From JADGOV01 sp963814355 (lineage in GTDB: Bacteria; Actinomycetota; Actinomycetes; JADGOV01): a stretch of DNA of 64,000 nucleotides. Under the pieces are notes generated by a model that saw only the letters and a program-made list of their open reading frames with translations, ran no database searches and was not told the DNA's origin. This document shows positions 46,697 through 55,952 of this stretch, piece by piece. A program made the position numbers and the translations under genes. Position 1 is the stretch's first letter. Each line of letters opens with the position of its first letter. The stretch is taken from contig CAWFCZ010000023.1 in assembly GCA_963814355.1 (NCBI GenBank), forward strand, positions 62,001-126,000, written 5' to 3'.

Positions 46697-47489
46697 CGCC
46701 GCCTTGTTCCTCGATCATGGTTACCAGCTTGGTCATGACAGGTGGTCCGAGCCGCTTCTCGCGGTCGTCGCCGGTGGCCAGGAACAGGTCGTACAACCGG
46801 CGCAGCCCGTCGACGTCGATGGTCTGTGCCACCTCGGGAAGTCGCTCGCCGTAGCGGTCGCGGATACGCGCGACATTCGCCGTGGCGATCCGCTCGACGT
46901 CCTCGTCGGTGAGTTCCGAGGTGAGCACCTCACGGAAGGCGTTCAGGCTTGCGGCGCGGGACTGATCGTCTAGTGCCGCGAAGAGGAGTTCGGCTTCGGG
47001 GGGTACATCACCGCGTAGGTAGGCGAGCTCCAGGAAGTCTCGCTCGCGCCGTACCCCGTTACGGGTCGTGTCGTCGGGCGCGGCCTGCGCCAACACATCG
47101 TAGAAGGCCACCACCCGAGGCGGCATCGGCGACAGGGACTGGCCGCCCTCGACGGTGGCCACCAAGGTGACGAGCCGGTCGCGCTGAGCGGTCAGGCTCT
47201 CGATCCGCTCACCCAAGATGTCCAGGGTGGCCCGCAGGTCGGTCACCACCGCGTCTGGCCGGTCACCGCGGCCGTGATCCGGCGGCACCGAAAGGGCGGC
47301 CCCGATAGCGGCGAGTGGGAGGCCCGAATCGGCCAACCAGCGGATCCGGCCGACCCGGGCGACGTGTGAGACGTCATAGTCCCGCCGACCGTCGCGCACG
47401 GCCGGCACAGGCAACAAGCCGACCTGATGGTAATAGCGAACCGTCCGGACGGTCGTCCCGGTCAGCTCGGCGACGTCCTTGACCTGCAT
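46458..47489 (-). CDS. MerR family transcriptional regulator
   Basis: The N-terminal MerR helix-turn-helix (VAELTGTTVRTVRYYHQVGL) and an effector region run for about 265 residues to MTKLVTMIEEQGG. The frame then runs on 78 codons into the ATPase gene. The ATGA at the ATPase start looks like the original overlapping stop, so a one-base change near 46700 probably removed the normal stop. A perfect palindrome sits just upstream of the start. The regulator probably controlled the exporter genes it precedes. Confidence 0.75.
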   Translation of the reverse strand: MQVKDVAELTGTTVRTVRYYHQVGLLPVPAVRDGRRDYDVSHVARVGRIRWLADSGLPLAAIGAALSVPPDHGRGDRPDAVVTDLRATLDILGERIESLTAQRDRLVTLVATVEGGQSLSPMPPRVVAFYDVLAQAAPDDTTRNGVRRERDFLELAYLRGDVPPEAELLFAALDDQSRAASLNAFREVLTSELTDEDVERIATANVARIRDRYGERLPEVAQTIDVDGLRRLYDLFLATGDDREKRLGPPVMTKLVTMIEEQGGDEHQRRPGDLRSGPGQAVWPFPGRGRPRPVRTARGGARVPGTQRAPGSRRPCGSCWAFIDGQRGRSRCSGSTPRHGRRR

Positions 47490-47503
47490 GTCAGCAGTTT
47501 CCA

Positions 47504-47524
47504 GCTGTGACGTGACGTCACAGC
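47504..47524. promoter_or_regulatory. MerR-type operator palindrome
   Basis: GCTGTGACGT and ACGTCACAGC form a perfect 10-bp inverted repeat with one central base, 14 nt upstream of the MerR start. Position and symmetry fit a MerR binding site. Confidence 0.7.
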
Positions 47525-47602
47525 AACAACCGCGCTGAGGCGAATTGTTCGTGGCGGCCCCGCGTCAGAGTCGTTCACCCAACCGGCCTCGACCCTGTCG
47601 AT

Positions 47603-47760
47603 GTGACTCGCCGGATCAACCAGGTGTTGGTCCATTACGAGGAGCACGGCGGCAGAGTGCCGCTCGTTGCGCTTCACGGCGCCGGGGTCGATCATCGCGA
47701 AATCGAGTCCGCAATCGAGGGCGCTATTTCCGGCGCGGGCTACCGGGTCGGGCACCTTCT
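47603..47760 (+). pseudogene. N-terminal fragment of an alpha/beta hydrolase
   Basis: The frame reads NQVLVHYEEHGGRVPLVALHGAGVDHREIE, the first strands and oxyanion-side HGAG of actinobacterial alpha/beta hydrolases, up to GYR. It then breaks off before a 13-bp tandem repeat. The nucleophile and acid residues are absent. Confidence 0.6.
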
Positions 47761-47802
47761 CGCACCGACCTTGATCGCGGCCAGACGATGCGGCGACTCG
47801 GC

Positions 47803-47906
47803 GTGGTCGGCTGGGGTGGTCGCCTCGGGTGGTCGCCTCGGGTGGTCGCCTGGGGTGGTCGGCCGGAGTGGTCGGCCGGAGTGGTCGGCCGGAGTGGTCG
47901 GCTGAA
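47803..47906. repeat. Tandem repeat, eight 13-bp units
   Basis: Units begin at 47803, 47816, 47829, 47842, 47855, 47868, 47881 and 47894, each starting GTGGTCG. Units 5-7 are identical (GTGGTCGGCCGGA); units 2 and 3 are identical. The 13-bp period shifts frame, so it is not a coding repeat. It lies 5 nt downstream of the sigma gene end. Confidence 0.9.
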
Positions 47907-47911
47907 TTGGT

Positions 47912-49114
47912 CTATGGCGTGCCGGCCCGCACGCGGGCGGCCTGGCGGACCAGGTGGTCGCGCTCGGCGACGTTCGTGGCCCGGCGGGCTGCCGCTGCGT
48001 ACGCCAGGCCGGCGGCCGGGGGGTCACCGCCCAGCTCGTGCAGGTAGCCGCGGACGGCGTGCCAACGGTGCCGCTCGCCGATCACCTCACGCAGCCGGTC
48101 GGTCTCGCGCAACCCGGCGGCGGCGCCCAGGACGTGGCCGACCGCGACCGCGCGCCCGAGGACCGCGGCGGGGTCCTGGCGCACCGGGTCGTCGGTGAGG
48201 GCGACCAGGTCGTCGTACCAGGCGAGGATCTGCGGCCAGTCGGTCTCCTCGGCGCTTGCCGCGTCGTCGTGCAGGGCAGCGATCGCGGCCTCGACCTGGT
48301 AGCGGCCGGGGCGACGTTCCTCGGTCTGCATGGCCAGCGCCGACTGCACGACGCGCACGCCCTCGGCGATCTCGCGGGTGTCCCAGCGGGCGCGGTCCTG
48401 CCGGTCGAGCGTCACGATCCGGCCCTCGGGGTCGATTCGCGCCGGGAGGCGGGCGTGGTTGAGGAGCATCAGCGCGAGCAGCCCACGCGCCTCCGGCTCC
48501 TCAGTGGCGAGGGTGAGTTGGCGGGCGAGCCGGACCGCCTCGCCGGCCAGGTCGACCCGGCCCTCGTGGCCGGCCGTGTAGACGAGGTAGAGCACGCGCA
48601 GCACGACGGCGAGGTCGCCCGGCCGGTCCAGGCGGCGGCCCTGCAGGGCGCGCTTGGCGCGGCTGATCCGCTGCGCCATCGTCGCCTCCGGGACGTAGAA
48701 GGCGTCGGCGATCTCGCGGGTGGTGAGGCCGCCGACGGCGCGTAGGGTCAACGCCATCTGGGAGGCGGGCGTGAGGTCGGGGTGGCAGCAGCAGAAGAGG
48801 AGAAAGAGGGTGTCGTCGCCCTCCTCGGTGGCGGCGGGCCGAGGCTCCGCGTACGTCGCCCCCTCGCGGCGGTAACGGGCGGCCTCGCTGCGGCGAGCGT
48901 CGACGAGCCGCCGGGTCGCCACCGTCGCCAGCCACCCGCGCGGGTCGCGCGGCGGGTGGTCGGGCCACACCCGCAGCGCCTCCAGCAACGCCTCCTGAAG
49001 CGCGTCCTCGGCGGCGTCGAAGTCCTCGCCCCGCCGGAGCAGGCCCGCGAGCACCCGCGGGGCGAGGGCGCGCAGCGCGCCCTCGTCCAGCGGGCGCATC
49101 GGCTCATCGATCAC
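47912..49114 (-). CDS. ECF-type RNA polymerase sigma factor with C-terminal extension (ECF42-like)
   Basis: 400 aa. Sigma region 2 (DAAEDALQEALLEALRVWPD and RGWLATVATRRLVDARR) and region 4 (LTTREIADAFYVPEATMAQRISRAKRAL) are followed by a long helical domain of about 200 residues. The layout and the YCII/DGPF partner upstream fit the ECF42 group, whose C-terminal extension replaces an anti-sigma factor. It is 6 nt after the YCII gene. Confidence 0.87.
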   Translation of the reverse strand: MIDEPMRPLDEGALRALAPRVLAGLLRRGEDFDAAEDALQEALLEALRVWPDHPPRDPRGWLATVATRRLVDARRSEAARYRREGATYAEPRPAATEEGDDTLFLLFCCCHPDLTPASQMALTLRAVGGLTTREIADAFYVPEATMAQRISRAKRALQGRRLDRPGDLAVVLRVLYLVYTAGHEGRVDLAGEAVRLARQLTLATEEPEARGLLALMLLNHARLPARIDPEGRIVTLDRQDRARWDTREIAEGVRVVQSALAMQTEERRPGRYQVEAAIAALHDDAASAEETDWPQILAWYDDLVALTDDPVRQDPAAVLGRAVAVGHVLGAAAGLRETDRLREVIGERHRWHAVRGYLHELGGDPPAAGLAYAAAARRATNVAERDHLVRQAARVRAGTP

Positions 49115-49120
49115 GGTGGG

Positions 49121-49531
49121 TCAGTCATCCGACGGCGCCTCGGACATGACCTCCCGGACATCGATCCACTCATACAGCGGCTCCCCGCCCGGGCCGGGCT
49201 CGGAGGAGACGTAGGCAGCGAGCTCGACCGCGCGCTCGTGCGACTCCACGTCGATCATGTACCAGCCCGCCACCAGGTCACTGGTCTCGGGCAGCGGGCC
49301 GTCGGTAGTGACCGGCGCCGCGTCCGGGCCGCCGTAGCGCACCCAGGTGCGCGCCGGGGTGAGCGCCTGCCCGTCGACGTACTCTCCGCTCTCCTGGAGC
49401 AGCTCACCGACATGGTGAAGGAACGCCATGTGCGCCTCCACGTCCTCGGGGGCCCACTGGTCCATCGGGGGGAACGGACGGTGCGGCTCCGGGCCGCCGC
49501 GGTATTGCTTGAGAAGCAGGTACTTCGGCAT
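49121..49531 (-). CDS. YCII/DGPF domain protein
   Basis: 136 aa, starting MPKYLLLKQYRGG and containing the DGPL signature (DGPLPETSDLVAGWYMIDVE). Such proteins are the usual partner of ECF42 sigma factors. The gene lies directly before the sigma gene. Confidence 0.85.
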   Translation of the reverse strand: MPKYLLLKQYRGGPEPHRPFPPMDQWAPEDVEAHMAFLHHVGELLQESGEYVDGQALTPARTWVRYGGPDAAPVTTDGPLPETSDLVAGWYMIDVESHERAVELAAYVSSEPGPGGEPLYEWIDVREVMSEAPSDD

Positions 49532-49797
49532 CGTGATCTCCTATGTCCTGGGCCGCGCCTGTCGTAGCCCCTCACCTGGTGAGCGGAGCCAGGCAGAGCT
49601 TCTCGACATGGAATCACTTGTTTGACTGCGCGACCGTCACCTCCGGGGGCGGTCCATCGGTACGTCGCTCCTGTCGCGAGGAACGGCGGCTCATGGTGCG
49701 GGCGCCAACCATCGCCCCCGCCACAGATGCTCCGTGGTCCGTTCAGCCGCGTGCTGTTCTTCGTGCGCTACCGCGTCATGCCGTTCGGCTGAGAGTC

Positions 49798-51040
49798 TCA
49801 ATCCTTTGGGCGCCGGCCCTGCAGGTACGCCCGGACGGCGAGGTCGTCGGTTAGTTCGATGGCGCGGTCATACGCCGCGCGCGCTGCGGCGGGGTCCCCG
49901 GCTTCGGCGAGCAGGTGTGCACGGGTCGCCCAGAACGGCTGGAAGTGCTCGCCCGGGTCGGGAAGGGCGGCAAGTCCGGCGGCAGGCCCCTCGAGCCGAC
50001 CGACCACGGCCGAACGCGCAACCTGGAGGCCGAGCGTCGGTGCCACGCTGAGCAACGCGTCGTACAGCGTCCGCAGCGCACCCCAGTCGGTCGTGCCGGT
50101 GCGTGCGCGATCGGCATGGACGGCCTGGATGGCGGCCTCGAGCCGGAATCGACTGGCGCCACCGCCACGCGACGCTCGCCGCAGGTAGGCCTCGCCCTCG
50201 GCCAACAGCTCGGTGTCCCAGCGCGCGGGATTCTTGCTCATCGAGAGGCACGAAGCGGTCGGGCGCAGCGGCCCTGCGGCGCGCGAGCAGCAGGGTCACC
50301 AGGGCCGCGAGCCCCCACGCCTCGGGCTCGTCGTCGAGCAGGGCGGCGAGGGTGACGGCGAGGTACTGCGCCTCGTGTGCCATCGAGGCCTCGACCGGGA
50401 CCCGACCCACCTCCCGCGTGGCGATCGCGGTGCACCCGTAGACCGCCTCCAGCACCGCAGGTAACCGCTCGGCCATCACGGCACGGTCAGGCACTACGAA
50501 GGGGATCCGCGCGTCCTTGATGCGTCGCTTCGCCCGGACCAACCGCTGCGCCATGGCCGGCGAAGGTAGGGCGTACGCCGCGGCGATCTGTCCGGCCTCG
50601 AAACCGAGGACCGTCTGCAACATCAGCGGTGTACGGATCACCGCGTCGATCGCGGGGTGAGCGCAGACGAACAACAGGGCCAGGCGGCGCTCCGGGATCG
50701 CGTCCGGGTCGACCTCGTCGAACGGATGGGTGGCGTCGCGACCGAAGTCCGTCGCGGCCTCCAGCGGGGCCCGGCTTCGCGCGGCGGCGGACTTCCACTC
50801 GTCGCGCTGCCGGTTGCGGGCCACGGTGAGCAGCCAGCCTTCCGGGTTGTCGGGCACGCCCCTCGACGGCCACCTCAGCAGCGCCAGCTCGAACGCGCCG
50901 GACAAGGCGTCCTCGGCGAGCTGGAGGTCACGCGTCGGTGCCGCGAGCACGGCGACGAGGCGACCATAGGACGCCCGCGCGGCCTCCTCGGCTGCGGCGC
51001 GGGCGCGTTGCTGGGGATCGCCCGTCGAGGGACCGCTCAC
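49798..51040 (-). pseudogene. Second ECF42-like sigma factor, one frameshift
   Basis: GTG 51040 begins VSGPSTGDPQQRARAAAEEA. Region 2 (LQLAEDALSGAFELALLRWP) and region 4 (FEAGQIAAAYALPSPAMAQRL) are intact. The extension reads VPLDEQ and then shifts frame; it resumes as PARWDTELLAEGEAYLRRA to the stop at 49798. One extra A near 50232 (CAAGAATCCC instead of CAAGATCCC) explains it. The GTG overlaps the stop of its YCII partner. Confidence 0.82.
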
Positions 51041-51414
51041 GCGTTGGGCAGCCAACGGCCGTCGACGACGTGCGTCGCGCCGGGCCGGATCTCGACCGCG
51101 CCCCACCACAGCGACGGCGCCTGCCGAGCCCAGCCGATGGCCGCGTCGAGGTCGTCGACGTCGAGGACGAAGGTGCCGCCGAGCTGCTCCCTGGTGTCGG
51201 CGTATGGCCCATCCTGGACCCGCAGGGCACCCTCGACCATCCGCAGCGTCGTGCTCGATGTCGAGGGTTGCAACACCTCAGCGCTCAGCAGGACCCCGGC
51301 CTCGTGCAGCGTCGCCGCGTAGCTGGCGAAAGCCCGCTGACCTTCCTTGATGGCCTCGACACCGGCTGAGTCGGCGGTCTCCTCCGTGTAGTGCAGCATC
51401 AGTGTGTAGCGCAT
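51037..51414 (-). CDS. YCII/DGPF domain protein, second copy
   Basis: 125 aa, starting MRYTLMLHYTEET and carrying VQDGPYADTREQLGGTFVLD. It overlaps the second sigma gene by 4 nt. Together with the first pair it makes a tandem sigma/DGPF duplication, though the two copies have diverged. Confidence 0.85.
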   Translation of the reverse strand: MRYTLMLHYTEETADSAGVEAIKEGQRAFASYAATLHEAGVLLSAEVLQPSTSSTTLRMVEGALRVQDGPYADTREQLGGTFVLDVDDLDAAIGWARQAPSLWWGAVEIRPGATHVVDGRWLPNA

Positions 51415-51443
51415 CGGGTCCCCTCAGGTCTTTCTCGCGTGGC

Positions 51444-52034
51444 TCACGGCGTCTTCTTCACGGAATACTGCGCAATGATGACACCGGTCGTGGTCGTCAA
51501 CGAGCGCGTCAACGTGAGATCGGTGCGGTCCGCAGCGCCGAAAAGTTGGGTGCCCGAGCCGAGCACGATTGGGTGGATCTGCAGGATGTACTCGTCTACC
51601 AACCCGGCAACGTGCAGGGAACGGATCAGCTCACCGCTACCCATCACGGTCAGCGCGCCGTCCACTTGCGGCTTCAGCGACGCGACGGTCTCGGCGGCGT
51701 CACCGGCGAGCATGGTGGTGTTCGGGTACGCCGCCGCAGCCGCCGCCGAGCGCGACACGACCCATTTCGGCGAGTCGACCAGCACCTCGGTGAACGGGTT
51801 GGGATCGGGCGTGGTGGTCCAGTAGCCGAGCAGGTCCTCGTAGGTGCGGCGGCCAAACAGCAGGCCGACCGTGGCGGCCATGCCTTCACCGACGAATTGC
51901 ATCGCGACGTCGTCGGAGTAGCCGTCGCCCCACCCCCCATGGGAGAAGCCGCCGCGGGTGTCCTCCTCCGCACGGCCCACACCCTGCATGACGCCGTCGA
52001 GAGTGACGCTCTGGAAGACGCTGATCGTGCCCAT
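51444..52034 (-). CDS. Dihydrofolate reductase family protein (RibD C-terminal type)
   Basis: 196 aa. It begins MGTISVFQSVTLDGVMQ, has LLFGRRTYEDLLGYW, and ends with GSGELIRSLHVAGLVDEYIL and HPIVLGSGTQLF. These are conserved in RibD_C-like reductases. ATG 52034 has AAGGAG about 8 nt upstream. It is 29 nt before the second YCII gene and may belong to its operon. Confidence 0.88.
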   Translation of the reverse strand: MGTISVFQSVTLDGVMQGVGRAEEDTRGGFSHGGWGDGYSDDVAMQFVGEGMAATVGLLFGRRTYEDLLGYWTTTPDPNPFTEVLVDSPKWVVSRSAAAAAAYPNTTMLAGDAAETVASLKPQVDGALTVMGSGELIRSLHVAGLVDEYILQIHPIVLGSGTQLFGAADRTDLTLTRSLTTTTGVIIAQYSVKKTP

Positions 52035-52585
52035 AATGAAGCTCCTTCGGCTCGGATCTCCTGGACGGCTGGGTCCGTCTGGGTCTGTGACGAGACGGGC
52101 CTCGGCCAATCGACAGGTCAGCGGCACGGTGCGGGTCGTCGTGGGCATCCTCAGGTGCTCAACGCGCGAGGCGGCTTCGCCACCGACGCCGTCGACGACG
52201 GCGTTCTTCGCGAACAGGGTCCAGACCTACGGCGGGTGGAAGAGCAACAACAGCCTCGACTCCTACTACCGCCGCACCAGGGACGCGCGCCCGGAAGACT
52301 GACGCGCTGGCGAGCTGCGCGTGTTGGAGCGCCTGGGCTGCCCGGTGGCTGGCGCTGCGCGGGATGCCCTGCCGCTTCCTCGAGGATCGACCCGCACCCG
52401 GCTCGCCGGAATCGAGGCGTCCAGGGTGCCGGACTCGTTCGAGCGGTCGTCTCGAACTCGGGCTACAACGCGCTGTAGGTCACTGGCGGGGTCTACGCCG
52501 GTCGGGTGCAACAGTTCGGCGGTTTGGTGGTCGATGAGCAGTCATCGACATTCGTCGTCAGGCCGATCTACCTGTGAGGATTTCG
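52035..52585. other. Region with no assignable gene
   Basis: About 550 nt. An open frame ending at 52302 reads NRVQTYGGWKSNNSLDSYYR, which looks like a protein C-terminus but I do not recognise the family. Nothing else is supported. Confidence 0.35.
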
Positions 52586-52794
52586 ATGAGTGTTCCATTT
52601 CGCAGGGCGGGGTCTGCAGCAGCAGTCGCGGCTTGGGACCAGGTGGACGGGAAGGTGGCCAGGCGCGGCCGGTTGGCCGGTGCGGCGCTGGTGGTGGTCC
52701 TGCTGGCAGTGAGCATGTTCGCGGTGTGGTCCTCCCAGGCCACCGATCGGGCATCGAGTCGCGCGGTGCTGGCCAACGGCCTGTCGGATGACTA

Positions 52795-53916
52795 CTAAGG
52801 AGAACGGAAGTAGGTCGACTGTCAGGCGGTGATGTAGGCGAGGTCGGGGTCTCCGAAGAAGCCGCGGACTAGGTGCGGCATGCGCTGTAGCCGGCGGAGG
52901 GCGGCGATGACTTTGGAGGTGAACTCGTCGCGGGTTGTGACGCTGGTCCGTCCGACCCGGTCGTGTTTCACGTTCTTCCAGACCCACTCGTCGGGGTTGA
53001 GCTGTGGGGAGTAGGCGGGGAGGATGAACAGCTTGAATCGGCCGCGGGTGGAGGCGACGAAGGCTTTGACCGACTTGGCTTTGTGGGTGGGATGCCCGTC
53101 GACGATCAGGTACACGCCGCGGCCTGTGGCTCGTTCGGTGTCGGTGAGGAGTCTGGTGCAGAAGTCGATGAACCGTTCGGCGGTGAACGACCCGGTGTAG
53201 GTGGCGAACCGCAGCAGACCTTGGCCGGTGACCGCGGAGATCATGTTCAGGCTGTGCCGGGCGCCGGTGGCCTTCACGATCGGGGTCCGCCCGACCGGCG
53301 CCCACGTCGTGCCGGCGTGGTAGTCCGATCGGATGCCGGCCTCGTCGGCGAAGTACACCGTGGCGCCTTCGGCTTTCGCCGCCGCCCGGATCGCCGGGAA
53401 GTCCTCGGTCTTCCACCGGGCCACCGCGTCGGGGTCGGCCTGCCAGGCCCGCCACAACGGCCGCTGCGGGGACAGCCCCAGCGTGCGGAGCAGTCGACCC
53501 ACGCTGACCGCCGACAGCGACACCTTGAACTCGCGGCGGATCAGCTGCCGGACCAGATCCCGGGTCCACAACGCGAAGTCGAACTCCAGCTGCCGCGGAT
53601 CGGACCCACAGACCAGCGTGTACACCCGGCGCATCTGCTCACCGCTCAGCTTCGGCGGGCGGCCCGGCACCGGCCTGGCCGCCAGCGCCCCCCGGCCACC
53701 CTCGCGGGCCTTCGCCAGCCAGCCGTACACCGTCTTACGGTGCATCCCCAGCGTCGCCGCCACATCTTCCGGATGCTGACCGGCCGCTACCGCGTCCACC
53801 GCCCGCAGCCGCAACTGCTCCAACGTCACATGATCAAGCTTCCGGCCATCGTTCTCGCGCACATCTCATTATCCCAGAAACACACCGCAAAGTCGACTTA
53901 CTTACGCTCGTGTTGG
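52795..53916 (-). mobile_element. IS630-family insertion sequence, complete, 1,122 bp
   Basis: The ends are imperfect inverted repeats (19 of 26 positions match, best in the inner AAGTA..GTCGACT block). A TA dinucleotide flanks each side (52793-52794 and 53917-53918), the expected IS630/Tc1 target duplication. The single transposase gene inside is intact. The element lies within a GGDEF-EAL gene. Confidence 0.85.
52822..53862 (-). CDS. IS630-family transposase
   Basis: 346 aa. An N-terminal helix-turn-helix of the Homeodomain-like type (VAATLGMHRKTVYGWLAKA) and a winged-helix part precede the DDE domain. Catalytic residues are Asp in VYFADEAGIRSD, Asp in LIVDGHPTHKAK, and Glu in SPQLNPDEWVWKNVK. 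No frameshift or stop is present, so the protein may still be active. Confidence 0.93.
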   Translation of the reverse strand: MRENDGRKLDHVTLEQLRLRAVDAVAAGQHPEDVAATLGMHRKTVYGWLAKAREGGRGALAARPVPGRPPKLSGEQMRRVYTLVCGSDPRQLEFDFALWTRDLVRQLIRREFKVSLSAVSVGRLLRTLGLSPQRPLWRAWQADPDAVARWKTEDFPAIRAAAKAEGATVYFADEAGIRSDYHAGTTWAPVGRTPIVKATGARHSLNMISAVTGQGLLRFATYTGSFTAERFIDFCTRLLTDTERATGRGVYLIVDGHPTHKAKSVKAFVASTRGRFKLFILPAYSPQLNPDEWVWKNVKHDRVGRTSVTTRDEFTSKVIAALRRLQRMPHLVRGFFGDPDLAYITA

Positions 53917-55952
53917 TATGCCCAGGCAGCCAACGCTGTCGGCGCCGAGGAGTCGCTGGAGCGCAAGTACCGTCTGGAGCCGGGACCTGCGGTGCAGGCC
54001 AAGTACGACCAGGCCGCGGCGAGGTTCATTACCGCTCTGGGCGAGGTCCGGGACGACGGCGACCCAGCTGACCGGGCGTTCGTCGACACGACCTTGGCGC
54101 ACCACTCTGACTATCTGAAGGCGATCGACCTGCTGTTCCGGGCTACCGACCGGGGCGACACAGCCACCGCGTTGACGGTCGACCACGACCACGTCGATCC
54201 GTCGTTCGGCGCGATCGAGGAGGCCGTCCTGGGAGCCGCCCAGACAAAGCACGACCTGGCGCTTTGGCAGCTGACGCGCCTGAAGCACCTGGTGACCACC
54301 ACGAGGCGGCTGACACCGCTGGTGTTCCTGGCCGGGCTGGGGCTGGCCGCGTTGCTCGCCTGGGTCGGCCGCAGGCACCGCCGCCAACTAGCCGCGGAAC
54401 GCTCACAAGCCGTCCACGCCTCGCTGCACGACGCGCTGACCGGGCTACCGAACCGCACGCTGCTGGCTGACCGGTTCGCTCAGGCCCTGCGCGCCGACAC
54501 CCGCGCGGGCACCGCGACCGGGTTGCTGCTCATCGACCTAGACCGGTTCAAGGACATCAACGACACTTTCGGCCACCAGTACGGCGATGAGTTGCTCACC
54601 CAGGTCGGCCCGCGGCTGACCGGGGTGTTGCGCGAGGTAGACACCGTGGCAAGGCTCGGCGGCGAGGAGTTCGCGGTCTTGCTGCCCAACGTCCACTCGG
54701 TCCACGACGCCGTCACGGTCGCGGCCAAGCTCCGCGCGGCCCTGAGCCTCCCGTTCCACGTGGCCGGCGTCGACCTTGATGTGGAGGCCAGCGTCGGGGT
54801 GGTGCTCTCCGGCGAGCACGGCGAGGACCCGACGACGCTGCTGCAGCGGGCGGACATCGCGATGTACGTCGCGAAGACGCAGAACGTCGGGGTTTTCGCC
54901 TACGACCCCGCCGTCGACGGGCACTCCCCGGCGAAACTTGCGCTGCTCGGGGACCTGCGCCGGGCGCTCGAACGCGACGAGCTGGTCCTGCACTACCAGC
55001 CCAAGGTCAGTATCAGCACCGGCGACGTGGTCAGCGCCGAGGCCCTCGTCCGCTGGCAGCACCCCGAACGTGGCATGATCTTCCCCGACGACTTCATCCC
55101 GATGGCCGAGCACACCGGTCTGATCGGCCCGCTCACGCAGTACGTCCTAGACGCCGCTCTGGCGCAGATGCGCACGTGGGTCGACGCCGGCAGGCCGCTA
55201 GCGGTGTCGGTGAACCTGTCCGCGCGCAACCTGCTCGACGAGCGCCTGCCGGCGATGGTCGCCAAGCTCCTGGCCACTCACGGCGTCAGCGCGAAGCTGC
55301 TCGAGCTGGAGGTCACCGAGTCCGCGCTAATGACCGAACCGGTCCGGGCTCAGCGGCTGCTCGAGGAACTGTCCGCCCTTGGAGTGCGGATCTCCATCGA
55401 CGATTTCGGCTCCGGCTACACCAGCCTCGGGCAGCTCAAGACCCTCCCGGTCGATGAGCTGAAGATCGACAAGTCGTTCGTTATGGCGATGGGCGAAGAC
55501 CGCAGCAACGCCCTGATCGTGCACAGTGTCGTCGACCTCGGCCACAACCTGGGCCTGACGATCGTCGCCGAAGGTGTCGAAACCGAACAGGCCCTCACCG
55601 CGCTCCGGGGGTTCGGGTGCGACCTCGCTCAGGGCTATCACCTGAGCCGCCCGATCACCGCCGCCGCCCTGAACGCCTGGCTCCACGGACGCAACATCCT
55701 CCCGCTGCCCCGCGAGCTCGGGGCGATGCCGAATCCCCTGCTGCCTGGGCGGGGGGCTGCTCCGTTCGGCCCGAGGAACCCCGCGCTACACTTGCGCCCT
55801 CCCGACGCCGGTGACCACGACCCTGGCCGGATCCGCCGCCCCGCCGCCACCGGGATCGCCTAACTAACCGATGGTCAGCCACCACCTGCAGATCCTGCGC
55901 CGCGGCCCTGGTGCGCGGCACCCGACCCGCCCCGGTGCCGAGCAGGTCAGCT

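Larger units (their letters stand above)
52586..55863 (+). pseudogene. GGDEF-EAL protein split by an IS630-type element
   Basis: The 5' part (52586-52794) encodes an N-terminal membrane helix and stops inside the element. The 3' part (53919-55863) holds a sensor segment (AEESLERKYR), a second helix, GGEEF with an intact RxxD inhibitory site (REVD), and EAL with DDFGSG, LKID and EGVE. Removing the element and one TA copy restores one frame of 717 codons across the join (DDY-AQAANAV). The gene was functional until a recent insertion. The 3' part has no obvious start of its own. Confidence 0.88.

Noticed and set aside
47803..47906. The tandem repeat could be taken for a small CRISPR array or a coding repeat.
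   Set aside because: There are no unique spacers; units abut directly, and the 13-bp period changes the reading frame each time. No cas genes are near.
52140..52302. A frame ending NRVQTYGGWKSNNSLDSYYR and a polar tail, possibly the end of an integrase or hydrolase.
   Set aside because: I could not link it to a family with confidence; it is mentioned only as an unassigned region.
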